A stretch of DNA of 64,000 bases from CAWEYO01 sp963813315. Lineage in GTDB: Bacteria; Pseudomonadota; Alphaproteobacteria; Rhizobiales; Rhizobiaceae. The stretch is taken from contig CAWEYO010000020.1 of the NCBI GenBank assembly GCA_963813315.1, positions 248,001 to 312,000 on the forward strand. The letters are read 5' to 3'. The stretch's first letter is position 1; each line of letters begins with the position of its first letter. This document shows positions 7,982 to 17,003 of this stretch, piece by piece. Below the pieces are notes generated by a model, which was not told the DNA's origin, ran no database searches, and was given only the letters and a program-made list of their open reading frames with translations. The position numbers and the translations under genes were made by a program.

Positions 7982-8911
7982 TCAAAGCGCCTTTTCAAGC
8001 TCCGGAAGAACGACAAACAGATCGCCAACAATGCCGTAGTCCGCCACCTGGAATATCGGCGCTTCCTCGTCCTTGTTGATTGCGACGATGACCTTCGAAT
8101 CCTTCATGCCCGCAAGGTGCTGGATGGCTCCCGAGATGCCGCAGGCGATGTATAGATCAGGCGCCACGACCTTGCCGGTCTGGCCCACCTGCCAGTCATT
8201 GGGGGCATAGCCGGCATCGACCGCCGCGCGGGAGGCGCCGACCGCCGCGCCGAGCTTGTCGGCGACCGGCAGGATGACCTCGTGGAACTTTTCGGAGGAG
8301 CCGAGCGCGCGGCCGCCGGATATAATGATCCTCGCCGATGTAAGCTCCGGCCGGTCGCTTTCGGAAAGCCGGTTCTCCACGAAGACCGAAAGGCCGGGAT
8401 TGGCTGCCGCGCCAACAGTCTCGACGGCAGCCGAGCCGCCTTCCGGTGCGGCCTGGAAAGAGGCCGTGCGGACGGTAACCACCTTCTTGGCGTCGGACGC
8501 CTGCACGGTCTGGATGGCGTTGCCTGCATAGATCGGCCGCTTGAATGTATCGGGTGCGATCACATCGATGATCTCCGAAACCTGCATCACATCGAGGAGC
8601 GCGGCCACGCGGGGCATCACGTTCTTGCCCATCGTGGTGGCCGCCGCAATCAGCGTGTCGTAGCCGCCGGCCAGCGAAACCACCAGCGCCGCCATCGGCT
8701 CGGCGAGGCGCTCGGCCAGTTCGTCGGCTTCCGCAAGCAGAACCTTTCGCACCCCCTTCAGTCTGGCCGCGGCTTCCGCGGCAGCCTTGGCGCCCTTGCC
8801 GGCGACCAGGATGTCCACGTCGGAGCCGATCTTGAGCGCAGCGGCCAGAGCCTTGGCGGTCTGGTCGGAGAGGTGGTCGTTGCCATGTTCGGCAATCAGA
8901 AGAATAGCCAT
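7982..8911 (-). CDS. etfA: Electron transfer flavoprotein alpha subunit EtfA
   Basis: FAD-binding subunit of ETF, which passes electrons from acyl-CoA and related dehydrogenases to ETF-quinone oxidoreductase. The product has 309 residues, as usual. The C-terminal FAD domain is clear: SARIIISGGRALGS, VGASRAAVDAGYAPNDWQVGQ-type motif (split here as GASRAAVDAG and DWQVGQTGKVV), then LYIACGISGAIQHLAGM and AINKDEEAPIF. The gene is 23 bp downstream of etfB, so the subunits are co-transcribed. A strong terminator follows. Confidence 0.96.
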   Translation of the reverse strand: MAILLIAEHGNDHLSDQTAKALAAALKIGSDVDILVAGKGAKAAAEAAARLKGVRKVLLAEADELAERLAEPMAALVVSLAGGYDTLIAAATTMGKNVMPRVAALLDVMQVSEIIDVIAPDTFKRPIYAGNAIQTVQASDAKKVVTVRTASFQAAPEGGSAAVETVGAAANPGLSVFVENRLSESDRPELTSARIIISGGRALGSSEKFHEVILPVADKLGAAVGASRAAVDAGYAPNDWQVGQTGKVVAPDLYIACGISGAIQHLAGMKDSKVIVAINKDEEAPIFQVADYGIVGDLFVVLPELEKAL

Positions 8912-8934
8912 ATCCCTGTCCCTTTCCCGCTCGC

Positions 8935-9684
8935 TTAAAGCACGCCGGCTTCGTTCTTCAGCTTGTCGATCAGCTCGGCAACGCTCTTGACCTTGACGCC
9001 GGCCTTGCGCCCACCGGGCTCCTCGGTCTTGACAACCTTCAGCCTGGGCTTCACGTCCGCGCCATAGTCTGCCGGGCTCTTCTCGTCGAGCGGCTTCTTT
9101 TTGGCCTTCATGATGTTGGGCAGCGACGCGTAGCGCGGCTGGTTCAGGCGCAAATCCGTGGTGACGATCGCCGGCATCTTCAGCTCAACCGTCTGCAGGC
9201 CGCCGTCAACCTCGCGGGTAACCTTCGCCTTGTCGCCAGCGATCTCGACCTTCGATGCGAAGGTTCCCTGGCTCCAACCCAGCAGCGCGGCCAGCATCTG
9301 GCCGGTCTGGTTGGCGTCATCATCGATCGCTTGCTTGCCAAGGATCACGAGCCCCGGCTTCTCGGCCTCCACAACGCCTTTCAGCACCTTAGCGACGCCG
9401 AGTGGTTCGGTCTGCTCGTCGGTTTTAACAAGGATCGCGCGGTCAGCACCCATGGCGAGCGCGGTCCTCAACGTTTCCTGCGCCTGTGCCGGGCCGATCG
9501 ACACCACGACGATCTCTTCCACCTTGCCCGCTTCTTTCAGGCGGATCGCTTCTTCGACCGCGATCTCGTCGAAAGGGTTCATCGACATCTTCACATTGGC
9601 AAGTTCGACCCCCGAGCCATCCGCCTTGACGCGGATCTTCACGTTGAAGTCGACCACCCTTTTGACAGGAACCAACACTTTCAT
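8935..9684 (-). CDS. etfB: Electron transfer flavoprotein beta subunit EtfB
   Basis: AMP-binding partner of EtfA. The 249-residue product begins MKVLVPVKRVVDFNVKIRVK and carries the family segments KMSMNPFDEIAVEEA and LGKQAIDDDANQTGQMLAA. The ATG at 9684 is chosen because an AGAGAGG ribosome site lies nine bases before it; a GTG four codons upstream would lack one. It is the first gene of the etfBA pair. Confidence 0.96.
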   Translation of the reverse strand: MKVLVPVKRVVDFNVKIRVKADGSGVELANVKMSMNPFDEIAVEEAIRLKEAGKVEEIVVVSIGPAQAQETLRTALAMGADRAILVKTDEQTEPLGVAKVLKGVVEAEKPGLVILGKQAIDDDANQTGQMLAALLGWSQGTFASKVEIAGDKAKVTREVDGGLQTVELKMPAIVTTDLRLNQPRYASLPNIMKAKKKPLDEKSPADYGADVKPRLKVVKTEEPGGRKAGVKVKSVAELIDKLKNEAGVL

Positions 9685-9887
9685 CGAGTTTTTCACCTCT
9701 CTGACGGAATCTTTGCGGGCGCTATATCAGCGCGAAGGATGCCGGGCTTGCCGATTGCCGACATGCCGGGCAGGTAAACAGTCGTTTCCATGCGCATCCG
9801 CTACCTGCGCCGGCCCCGAAAATGCGCCGGACCGTAGTGACGGGGCAGGTGAACGTCAATATCCGCAGGCAAGTCAAATCGGTTGAA

Positions 9888-10658
9888 TCATTGCCGTCCC
9901 CAACGCGCCGCCGGCTGCTTCCCGGCAGGCTCGACCGCGCTCGGCTGTTCGACGCCGACCGATCGAGGCGTGACGATCTCGCGATCGAACACGGGAACAT
10001 CGCGCCGCCTGAGCACGAGCACCAGCACGGCGCCTGCCACGATGCCGCCGATATGACAGGCCCAGGATATCTGCTGTTCACCGCCGCCGGCGAACATGAG
10101 GAACTGGAACAGTATCCAGAGCACGAGCAAAACGTAGGCGGGGACGCGGAGCGGGATGCGGCCGAAGGCGAGCACCCAGATCTTCACGCGCGGATGCAAG
10201 ATCAGATAGGCGGAAACAGTACCGGCAATGGCGCCCGACGCTCCAATCAGCGGCATCTGGGAATCCGGAGCTACAAACCCATGCACCAACGCTCCGGCGA
10301 TCGCGCAAAGAAGGTAGAACACCAGATAGCGGAAATGACCGAGCGCATCTTCGACATTGTCGCCGAACACCCAGAGGAACAACATGTTGCCGCCGAGGTG
10401 GAAAATGTCGCTGTGCAGGAACGCATAGGTGACGTAGGTGAAGTCTTCCGGGACCAGTACATATTCGGGGGGCAACTCCACGGTGTCGTATACGACCGAA
10501 GGAATGTAGCCGAGGCCCATCATGGTGGCTTCGCTGAAATGCTGCGTGCCGAGCGTCGTGGAAAGGAACACGATCACGTTGGCGGCGATCAGCCCGAATG
10601 TCACATATTGCAGCTTTATATGCTTCAGGCTGTTGGCGTCGTGGAGCGGAATGAACAT
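9888..10658 (-). CDS. Rhomboid-family intramembrane serine protease
   Basis: Polytopic membrane protein of 256 residues that should cleave transmembrane substrates within the bilayer. The catalytic Ser motif is LIGASGAIAGTVSAY and the catalytic His is in the later helix CHIGGIVAGAVLVLVL. The first helix (FGLIAANVIVFLSTTLG) and the HLGGNMLFLWVFGDNVED segment also match rhomboids. The gene starts six bases past the end of the upstream adenosyltransferase gene, so they may share a transcript. Physiological substrates are unknown. Confidence 0.9.
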   Translation of the reverse strand: MFIPLHDANSLKHIKLQYVTFGLIAANVIVFLSTTLGTQHFSEATMMGLGYIPSVVYDTVELPPEYVLVPEDFTYVTYAFLHSDIFHLGGNMLFLWVFGDNVEDALGHFRYLVFYLLCAIAGALVHGFVAPDSQMPLIGASGAIAGTVSAYLILHPRVKIWVLAFGRIPLRVPAYVLLVLWILFQFLMFAGGGEQQISWACHIGGIVAGAVLVLVLRRRDVPVFDREIVTPRSVGVEQPSAVEPAGKQPAARWGRQ

Positions 10659-10664
10659 CCGATT

Positions 10665-11246
10665 TTAGCGGTTCTCGCCGGGGATCCATAGCACGTCGGC
10701 ATTTCCGTTGTCATTGACCGCGCGGGCGGCCACGAACAGGAAATCCGACAAGCGGTTCATGTATTTCAAGGCTTCCCGGTTGACATGTTCCGCGGGATCT
10801 TCCGCGAGTTCCACCATGATCCGCTCGGCGCGACGGGCAACGGTGCGTGCGAGATGCAGCGCCGCTGCCGCAGGAGAGCCTCCCGGCAGGATAAAGGAGC
10901 GAAGCGGCTGCAGGTTCCCGTTCAACCGATCGATGTCGGCTTCAAGTCGCGCGACCTGGGACGCGACGATGCGAAGCGGTTCATGGGCAAGCTTGCGGCC
11001 CGTATCGGGCGTCGACAAATCGGCGCCGAGGTCGAAGAGATCATTCTGGATCCGGCCGAGCATGTCGTCGATCCCGGGATGCATCGCGCCCGTCGAGACG
11101 CGCGCCATGCCGATGCAGGAATTGGCCTCGTCGACCGTTCCGTAGGCATCCACTCTCAAGTCGGATTTCGGCCGCCGCTCGCCATTGGCCAATCCGGTCG
11201 TGCCGTCGTCGCCAGTCCGTGTGTAGATCTTGTTGAGCCTGACCAT
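10665..11246 (-). CDS. Cob(I)alamin adenosyltransferase, PduO type
   Basis: Transfers the adenosyl group of ATP to cob(I)alamin to make adenosylcobalamin. The N-terminal ATP-binding segment is KIYTRTGDDGTTGLANG. DEANSCIGMAR and the C-terminal ARRAERIMVELAED and YMNRLSDFLFVAAR motifs are typical of the trimeric PduO family. The ATG at 11246 puts the conserved VRLNKIYTRTGD directly at the start, giving 193 residues. The link to cobST, 28 kb away, is in pathway only. It follows a small membrane-protein gene by 18 bp. Confidence 0.94.
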   Translation of the reverse strand: MVRLNKIYTRTGDDGTTGLANGERRPKSDLRVDAYGTVDEANSCIGMARVSTGAMHPGIDDMLGRIQNDLFDLGADLSTPDTGRKLAHEPLRIVASQVARLEADIDRLNGNLQPLRSFILPGGSPAAAALHLARTVARRAERIMVELAEDPAEHVNREALKYMNRLSDFLFVAARAVNDNGNADVLWIPGENR

Positions 11247-11264
11247 CCTTGAGCTCCGGAACAT

Positions 11265-11456
11265 TCAGCCGCGGTTGAAATAAACAGCCAGCAGGAGCAG
11301 CACGACGGCGATGAACTGCAGAAGGACCCGAGCCTGCATCAGCTTGTTCGACGTGTTGCCGGAGCCGCCGCGCATCATGTTCGCAAAGCCCCTGACAAGC
11401 ACGACCACGACGCCGACCATGACAAGAATGGCGAAAATATTAAAAACAGTTGCCAT
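11265..11456 (-). CDS. Small twin-transmembrane (HIG1-like) protein
   Basis: A 63-residue protein with two hydrophobic helices (FNIFAILVMVGVVVVLVRGF and VLLQFIAVVLLLLAVYF). They are separated by a polar, basic loop with NKLMQARV, which resembles the HIG_1_N pattern. The ATG at 11456 follows a GGAAGGACAA ribosome site. The family is common in alphaproteobacteria as a small inner-membrane protein; a role near respiratory complexes is suggested by the family name only. It is transcribed away from the YihY gene and starts the operon with the adenosyltransferase gene. Confidence 0.75.
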   Translation of the reverse strand: MATVFNIFAILVMVGVVVVLVRGFANMMRGGSGNTSNKLMQARVLLQFIAVVLLLLAVYFNRG

Positions 11457-11560
11457 TTGTCCTTCCCGCCTGTCTGACGGTTCGAGGCGTCGGTTATGCT
11501 TGCCATTTGCAGAAATCCCTTCCCATATTCGCGGCACGGAAACAATCGGAAGGAGACAAT

Positions 11561-12412
11561 GTGCGCAGGATCGTTGCGACGCGCCGCGTGCTGGCGGACG
11601 CGCTCGGCCATTTCAATGACGATGATGGCTGGTCGATGGCAAGCCATCTGGCGATCAGCGCCCTCATGGCGCTCTTTCCGTTTCTGATCTTCGCAACGAC
11701 GCTCGCCAGCTTCCTTGGCGCCGAAGCCTTTGCCGATACTGCCGTCCACCTCGTCTTCGACACGTGGCCCGATCAGATCGCAGAGCCTATCGCGCGGGAG
11801 GTGGTCAATGTCCTGACCGTGCAGCGCGGCGACCTTCTTACCTTTGGCGTATTACTCGCCGCGTTCTTTGCGTCGAACGGAATCGAAGCACTGAGGACTT
11901 CGCTCAACCGCGCCTATCGCGTCGTCGAAACGCGTTCGCTGATTTGGCGCCGCCTTCAAAGTCTCGCCTTCGTGCTGATCGCAACGATTGGCTTCGTGGC
12001 GATCAGCGTGCTGCTCGTGTTTACTCCCTTGCTCGCGCGCCTGGCCAAGGCACAGTTCGACTGGATCGATCCTTATATGGGCACGTTCACGCTTTGGCGC
12101 TTCGTGATCGCCTCGACGGTCATTGTGCTAGGGCTCGTTGCGGTACATTTCTGGCTGCCCGCCGGCCATCGGCGATTCCTCGACATCGTGCCGGGCATCA
12201 TCTTCACCCTCATTGGCTGGCTCGCGGGCTCGACGCTGTTTGCCGCCTATATCGACCGGTTTTCGTCCTATGTGACGACTTACGCCGGTTTGGCATCGAT
12301 CATGGTTGCGGTCGTGTTCCTCTACATCGTTTCGCTGATTTTCATTCTTGGCGGCGAGTTCAATGCGGCGATCAGGCGCTATCTGGACGCGCGCGCCCGC
12401 GTTGGCGGCTGA
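11561..12412 (+). CDS. YihY/BrkB-family inner-membrane protein
   Basis: A 283-residue membrane protein with about six helices and the family motifs FFASNGIEALRTSLNRAYRV and FILGGEFNAAI near the C-terminus. The GTG at 11561 is preferred because AAGGAG lies about nine bases upstream; no in-frame ATG fits as well. The family is sometimes annotated as ribonuclease BN or virulence factor BrkB, but its transport role is unproven, so no function is assigned. Its 3' end overlaps the convergent EamA gene by 34 bp. Confidence 0.85.
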   Translation: MRRIVATRRVLADALGHFNDDDGWSMASHLAISALMALFPFLIFATTLASFLGAEAFADTAVHLVFDTWPDQIAEPIAREVVNVLTVQRGDLLTFGVLLAAFFASNGIEALRTSLNRAYRVVETRSLIWRRLQSLAFVLIATIGFVAISVLLVFTPLLARLAKAQFDWIDPYMGTFTLWRFVIASTVIVLGLVAVHFWLPAGHRRFLDIVPGIIFTLIGWLAGSTLFAAYIDRFSSYVTTYAGLASIMVAVVFLYIVSLIFILGGEFNAAIRRYLDARARVGG

Positions 12413-13269
12413 GTGGTCGCAATGCCGACGCCGAGCGTTGTCAGCGCCATGCCGCAGATCTGGACGAACGACAGGTCTTCGCCGAACAGAAGCCAGGCCA
12501 TGACGGCGGTGACAGCCGGCACCAAATAAAACAGCGACGCCACTTTCGAAATCTCACCCTCCCGGATGAGATGCATAAGCAGAAAGATGGCGCCGATCGA
12601 AAGTACGAGCACCAGCCACGCCATCGCGAAGATCAATTCGCCATTGATCGTCACCGACCGCGTTTCGAAAGCAAGCGAGGCCGCAGCCATCAGGAGAGCG
12701 CCGCCAAGGTACTGATAGAGTGTTCCGGTAACCAGGTCCGTTCCGGAGCCGAATCGCTTCTGCCAGATTGTGCCGGCGCTCATTGCAACGACGGCGGTCA
12801 CCGAAGCCGCCAGCGTCGCCGCCGTGATGCCGCTTCCGAGCGATCCGAACTTCGGCGACAGCACCATGACCACTCCCGCAAAGCCGATCACCAGCCCCGC
12901 CCAATGACGCGGCAGGATATTTTCGCCAAGAAGCGTGCCCGCGATGACTGCCGTTATCAGCGGCTGCAGCCCGACGATCAGGGCGGAAATGCCGGCCGGC
13001 ATGCCGTTGTGGATCGCCCAGAAAACGCCGCCAAGATAGACGCCATGCATCAACGCGCCGGCAACCATTGCCTTGAGGCGTCCGGTTGGATTCGGCCGGC
13101 GTCGTCGGCGAAAGGCCAGAATCAGCGCCAGCACGCCGAAAGCCAGGATGAATCGGGCCGCCAGAAAGGTGAACGGCTCCGCCCAGGGCATGGCATAGCG
13201 CGCGCCGATGAAGCCGGTTGCCCAGAGCACGACAAATGACGAAGGAATAAGGCGCGCTGATCTTGCCAT
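12379..13269 (-). CDS. DMT-superfamily (EamA) transporter
   Basis: About 296 residues with ten hydrophobic helices in two EamA repeats; the second includes LYQYLGGALLMAAASLAF and VASLFYLVPAVTAVMAWLLF. It is probably a metabolite exporter with unknown substrate. I chose the ATG at 13269, just before ARSARLIPSSFVVLWATGF, where the first helix begins. An ATG at 13293 is equally possible because neither has a clear ribosome site. The 3' end overlaps the YihY gene. Confidence 0.85.
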   Translation of the reverse strand: MARSARLIPSSFVVLWATGFIGARYAMPWAEPFTFLAARFILAFGVLALILAFRRRRRPNPTGRLKAMVAGALMHGVYLGGVFWAIHNGMPAGISALIVGLQPLITAVIAGTLLGENILPRHWAGLVIGFAGVVMVLSPKFGSLGSGITAATLAASVTAVVAMSAGTIWQKRFGSGTDLVTGTLYQYLGGALLMAAASLAFETRSVTINGELIFAMAWLVLVLSIGAIFLLMHLIREGEISKVASLFYLVPAVTAVMAWLLFGEDLSFVQICGMALTTLGVGIATTQPPTRARASR

Positions 13270-13410
13270 GAAAGGAGTGCCGGGGCTGGGCATGAACGGG
13301 ATCGCTCTAATGCAGTACATTCCAATAAGCAAACCGCAACGAATAGACCCTAGACTTGAGTGTGTTGAAGCGGAGGTAGACAAAATTGGGTTGGCGTGCC
13401 GCGCGCCCCA

Positions 13411-13515
13411 ATGCATGTCGCCCAAAAGTGTCCAGCGGTTTGAGATAACGACATGCACAAAAACAATAGCCTAAAGCGCGTCGCATGAATCCGTTTCGCC
13501 GCGATGCGCTTTAGG
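13411..13515. repeat. Two-hairpin repeat, family C
   Basis: First hairpin: GCATGTCGCCC to CGACATGC. Then the linker ACAAAAACAATAG, then a second hairpin pairing CTAAAGCGCGTCGC with GCGATGCGCTTTAG. Other copies are at 31628-31733 (opposite orientation) and 48467-48679 (first hairpin in three copies). Confidence 0.8.
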
Positions 13516-13545
13516 GTCGCGTGGCGCTGGAGGAAAGGGCCAGAC

Positions 13546-13833
13546 ATGCTGTGGAACATGGATCCGGCCTGGCTGATGATGGCAGTCGCCTTCGTAACCG
13601 TGCTCTCGTTTTTCTTCGGTTCGATCATGGATGCCATCATGCTTGACGACGGCTTCGGACCGGTCGGCAACATGGCGGTGATCACGGTCGGGTTCTTTGC
13701 GACGATATTTCTCTTGAACTGCAAGGGCATCGTAATGCCCAACCTGACCTTCGCCATGGCGACGGGGCTAGGCGGCGCATTTATCATACTGGCGGTCTTG
13801 GCGATGCTGAAAGCCGGGCTCGCGAGATTTTAG
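13546..13833 (+). CDS. Hypothetical small membrane protein
   Basis: A 95-residue protein with three hydrophobic segments (LMMAVAFVTVLSFFFGSIM, AVITVGFFATIFLLN and GGAFIILAVLAMLKAGL) and no charged catalytic motif. The ATG at 13546 follows GGAGGAAAGGG, a strong ribosome site, which supports it as a real gene. I do not recognise a family. It stands alone between a family C repeat and a family A repeat, convergent with rpoH. Confidence 0.65.
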   Translation: MLWNMDPAWLMMAVAFVTVLSFFFGSIMDAIMLDDGFGPVGNMAVITVGFFATIFLLNCKGIVMPNLTFAMATGLGGAFIILAVLAMLKAGLARF

Positions 13834-13937
13834 AGCGACGGATGCTCTGATGATATCGATGTATCAGAGCTGTTGCTCTATCTCATTGTTCGAGCACCGG
13901 ATTTTCACGATACCGATGCTCACTTTCGGTTCTGCTC
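13834..13937. repeat. Intergenic repeat, family A (diverged copy)
   Basis: Begins right after the stop codon at 13833 and ends just before the rpoH stop codon. It shares TTGCTCTATCTCATTGTTCG and a GAGCACCGGATTTTCACGAT-type second arm with the other copies. Sitting between two convergent genes, it could serve as a bidirectional terminator. Confidence 0.65.
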
Positions 13938-13941
13938 ACAT

Positions 13942-14850
13942 CTAGTGCGCTTCCGCCTCGATGGTCCGCAGTGACTGCGCCTGCCGCTTGGCTGCCGCCT
14001 TCACGGCGTCCTGGACCTTCTCGAAGGCGCGGACCTCGATCTGGCGCACGCGCTCGCGGCTGATGTCGAACTCGGAAGACAGTTCCTCGAGCGTCATGGG
14101 CTCTTCCGCAAGGCGCCGTGCTTCGAAAATGCGGCGCTCGCGGTCATTCAGCACCGACATGGCGCCGGCGAGCATGGCTCGGCGGTTTTCCAGTTCGTCC
14201 TGCTCTATGAGCATTTCTTCCTGGCTGTCATGGTCGTCGACCAGCCAATCCTGCCACTCGCCGGATTCGCCTTCGGTTGCGCGGATCGGCGCGTTGAGCG
14301 ATGCGTCGCCGGACAGGCGCCGGTTCATCGAAACAACCTCTTCCTCGCTGACATTCAGCCTGGTGGCGATTTCGGTGATCTGTTCGGGCTTGAGGTCGCC
14401 ATCATCGAGTGCCTGTATCTTTCCCTTGACCTTGCGAAGATTGAAAAACAGGCGCTTCTGGTTCGCCGTAGTGCCCATCTTGACGAGGCTCCACGAGCGA
14501 AGGATGTATTCCTGGATCGACGCCTTGATCCACCACATGGCATAAGTTGCCAGGCGGAAGCCGCGTTCCGGCTCGAATTTCTTGACTGCCTGCATGAGGC
14601 CCACATTGCCTTCGGAGATGACTTCACCGATTGGCAGTCCATATCCACGGTAGCCCATGGCGATCTTCGCCACGAGGCGCAAATGGCTGGTCACGAGCTT
14701 GTGCGCCGCACCGGTGTCCTGATGCTCCTGGTACCGCTTGGCGAGCATATACTCTTCCTGCGGCTGCAACATCGGAAAGCGGCGGATTTCCTCCAGATAG
14801 CGGCTGAGGCCGCCTTCTCCGGAAACGATACTTGGCAGTGTCTGGGCCAT
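13942..14850 (-). CDS. rpoH: RNA polymerase heat-shock sigma factor RpoH
   Basis: Sigma-32 family factor directing RNA polymerase to heat-shock promoters. Region 2 contains LVTSHLRLVAKIAMGYRGYG and TYAMWWIKASIQEYILRSW. The RpoH box QKRLFFNLR, diagnostic for sigma-32, follows near residue 135. Region 4 is an HTH (TLEELSSEFDISRERVRQIE). The ATG at 14850 follows GGGAGGG and gives 302 residues. Rhizobia often have more than one rpoH; linkage to an rluD-type gene resembles the RpoH1 locus, but this is inference. Confidence 0.96.
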   Translation of the reverse strand: MAQTLPSIVSGEGGLSRYLEEIRRFPMLQPQEEYMLAKRYQEHQDTGAAHKLVTSHLRLVAKIAMGYRGYGLPIGEVISEGNVGLMQAVKKFEPERGFRLATYAMWWIKASIQEYILRSWSLVKMGTTANQKRLFFNLRKVKGKIQALDDGDLKPEQITEIATRLNVSEEEVVSMNRRLSGDASLNAPIRATEGESGEWQDWLVDDHDSQEEMLIEQDELENRRAMLAGAMSVLNDRERRIFEARRLAEEPMTLEELSSEFDISRERVRQIEVRAFEKVQDAVKAAAKRQAQSLRTIEAEAH

Positions 14851-15063
14851 AAAGCACCCTCCCTCTGGCGATAAATTTTGCCCCCTGAAAGAGGCGGGCA
14901 TGAGACGCGGCCAGCACTGTAGCTGCGCCGCGAAACCTTTTTATATAGGAACAAATCAGGAAAATACAGCCAATTGTTCAAACCGGAACAGTCCGTCACA
15001 TAAAAGTGAACTGTCCAAGTCAGGTTTTCCGGTCCGCCCGATCCCTACGCGACTGCGACAGTT

Positions 15064-16092
15064 CTACAGCGCGCGAAAGCCGTCGATGAGCTCAGCCATG
15101 TCCGCAGGCATCGGCGCCTCGAACCGCATCATCATTTGGGTTCCGGGATGCCGGAAGGCAAGCAGCCGCGCATGCAGAGCCTGGCGGGGAAACGCATTGA
15201 CGCGATCCCGGAGAAGCACCGGCAACCGGTTGGCCTTCGTGCGGAGCGCCTTGCCGTAGTCCGGGTCACCGATGACCGGATGGCCGACATGGGCCATATG
15301 CACTCGGATTTGATGGGTTCGGCCGGTTTCGAGCCGGCATTCGACCAGCGAAGCCTGGGCTACCTCTGCGCGGCCTTCGCCGAACCGCTCGAGCACAGTG
15401 AAACGGGTAACCGCGCGGCGCGCGTCGTCGCGGGTTCCAGGCACCACAGCGCGGCGCACACGGTCGGCCGCACGGCCGAGCGGCGCGTCGATTGTGCCCA
15501 TCATGCGTACGGGAATTCCCCAGACCAGCGCCACATAGGCGCGTTCGAGGCCGCCGGTTGCCCCGTGATCGGCGAAGGCCTCCGACAATGCGCGATGTGC
15601 TGGGTCGGTCTTGGCGATGACCATGACGCCGCTCGTTTCCTTGTCCAGCCGATGGACGATGCCCGGCCGCCGCACGCCGCCGATACCCGAGAGGCTGTTG
15701 CCGCAATGGTAAACAAGCGCGTTGACCAGCGTGCCTGTCCAGTTTCCGGATCCCGGATGCACTACGAGACCCGCCGGCTTATTGATGACGATCAGATCAC
15801 CATCCTCGTGAAGAACGTCGAGCGGGATATTTTCGCCTTGCGGTTCCGCAGGCTCAAGCGCCGGGAGTTCCAGCGTGACGCGGTCGCCCGCGACCATCTT
15901 GCGTTTCGCTTCCGAAACGACATTCCCGCCGATCCGGACGACCCCCTGGCGGATCAGCGTCTGCACTCGATTGCGCGAATAGTCCGATCCCAGGGCCGCT
16001 GCAAGCCACTGGTCCAGCCGTGCGCCTGCCGCTTCCGATCCGGCATCCAGCACTTTCAATCCTTCAATTGCTTCGCTATCAGGGGCGCTCAT
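15064..16092 (-). CDS. rluD: RluA/RluD-family 23S rRNA pseudouridine synthase
   Basis: Isomerises specific uridines in large-subunit rRNA. An N-terminal S4 RNA-binding domain (RLDQWLAAALGSDYSRNRVQ to VRIGG) leads into the catalytic domain, with VINKPAGLVVHPGSGN and the catalytic-Asp motif HRLDKETSG. The C-terminal RTHQIRVHMAHVGHPVIGD is also standard. The 342-residue length fits RluD. It is followed on the same strand by rpoH after 213 bp and is divergent from a small membrane-protein gene. The symbol is by similarity; the RluA/C/D target cannot be fixed from sequence alone. Confidence 0.9.
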   Translation of the reverse strand: MSAPDSEAIEGLKVLDAGSEAAGARLDQWLAAALGSDYSRNRVQTLIRQGVVRIGGNVVSEAKRKMVAGDRVTLELPALEPAEPQGENIPLDVLHEDGDLIVINKPAGLVVHPGSGNWTGTLVNALVYHCGNSLSGIGGVRRPGIVHRLDKETSGVMVIAKTDPAHRALSEAFADHGATGGLERAYVALVWGIPVRMMGTIDAPLGRAADRVRRAVVPGTRDDARRAVTRFTVLERFGEGRAEVAQASLVECRLETGRTHQIRVHMAHVGHPVIGDPDYGKALRTKANRLPVLLRDRVNAFPRQALHARLLAFRHPGTQMMMRFEAPMPADMAELIDGFRAL

Positions 16093-16118
16093 TCACTTCC
16101 CAACGGAAAACCTCATCC

Positions 16119-16502
16119 ATGGTACGCCCGGCAGACGATGACACCGAGGAACAGCCGCTCGATCCGGCCCTCGAGCGCGTGCGCCGCAAGCTGGTGCGGT
16201 TCGTAGCCATCAATCTCAGCCTGTTGCTAGCCGCCCTTATGGCGGTGGTCGGAGCGCTTGTCTACAAGAGCGGTCGATCCGAAACGCAAGAGCCCGCCGC
16301 GTCGGCCGTGCCTTCGCCCTTACAGGACGGTATCATCGCCGGCGACATCGTGTTGCCTGCCGGAGCAAAGGTGCTGTCGCACAGCCTTTCGGGGAACCAG
16401 CTGGCGCTGGACGCCGAGCTGGCCGACGGCAGCCGGGCGATCTTCCTCTACGATATTGCGGGAAATCGGGTCATCGGCCGCTTTGCGGTGAAGGCCAAAT
16501 GA
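16119..16502 (+). CDS. Small membrane-anchored protein (possibly DUF6476)
   Basis: A 127-residue protein with an acidic N-terminus, one helix (FVAINLSLLLAALMAVVGAL) at about residues 27-46, and a periplasmic beta-rich tail ending AIFLYDIAGNRVIGRFAVKA. Its place, divergent from rluD and 26 bp away, and its shape recall the DUF6476 family of alphaproteobacteria, but I am not certain. No catalytic residues are evident. Confidence 0.7.
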   Translation: MVRPADDDTEEQPLDPALERVRRKLVRFVAINLSLLLAALMAVVGALVYKSGRSETQEPAASAVPSPLQDGIIAGDIVLPAGAKVLSHSLSGNQLALDAELADGSRAIFLYDIAGNRVIGRFAVKAK

Positions 16503-16536
16503 GCGTTACTGGAGCTATGCCCCTGAATCGGGCTAC

Positions 16537-16653
16537 CGGCGGACGCTTTGACGGAATCACGAAATCAGATGGAATTGGTGCTGTCGCTCTATCTCTTTGT
16601 TTGAGCATCGAATTTTCCCAGAAACCAGTTCCGACTTTCGGGTTCGATGCTCC
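16537..16653. repeat. Intergenic repeat, family A
   Basis: Shares CGCTCTATCTCTTTGTTTGA and the GAGCATCGAATTTTCCCAGA arm with the other family A copies; the closing arm is TTCGGGTTCGATGCTC. It lies between the small membrane-protein gene and the tRNA. Confidence 0.75.
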
Positions 16654-16751
16654 AGCGGCTTGCCCCGACCCGGCTCCGCTTCTCCCCTGAGCCAGCCTGC
16701 GAATTGCGATTGCGTTTTCGGGAAGGCTCGCCTATATGGCTCAAAGTCTCC

Positions 16752-16826
16752 GCGCCCATCGTCTAGCGGTCAGGACGGCGCCCTCTCACGGCGCAAACAG
16801 GGGTTCGATTCCCCTTGGGCGTACCA
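16752..16826 (+). tRNA. tRNA-Glu (anticodon CTC)
   Basis: The 75-nt cloverleaf includes an encoded CCA end. The acceptor stem pairs GCGCCCA with TGGGCGT (first pair G-T). The D-arm reads TCGTCTAGCGGTCAGGA. The anticodon stem GCGCC/GGCGC holds the loop CTCTCAC with anticodon CTC. The T-arm is GGGGTTCGATTCCCC. Confidence 0.95.
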
Positions 16827-17003
16827 CCGGATTCTGGTTGCTTTGCCTTTTCAATGTGTTGCGGCGGATCATGTCCAACCTGAACGGCTGTCCCGCTTCC
16901 GCCGTCGTGCTGATCGAGGCCGCACCCCGCGTACTTGCCGGCTTTGCATTCAACGGTCGCAGTGTATCATCGGAAAGTTATGCCGTTATTGGAATTCCAA
17001 GAG

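Noticed and set aside
11764..13239. A 491-codon plus-strand frame spanning yihY and antisense to the EamA gene
   Set aside because: It shadows two well-supported membrane-protein genes, is Arg/Gln/His-rich and has no recognisable domain.
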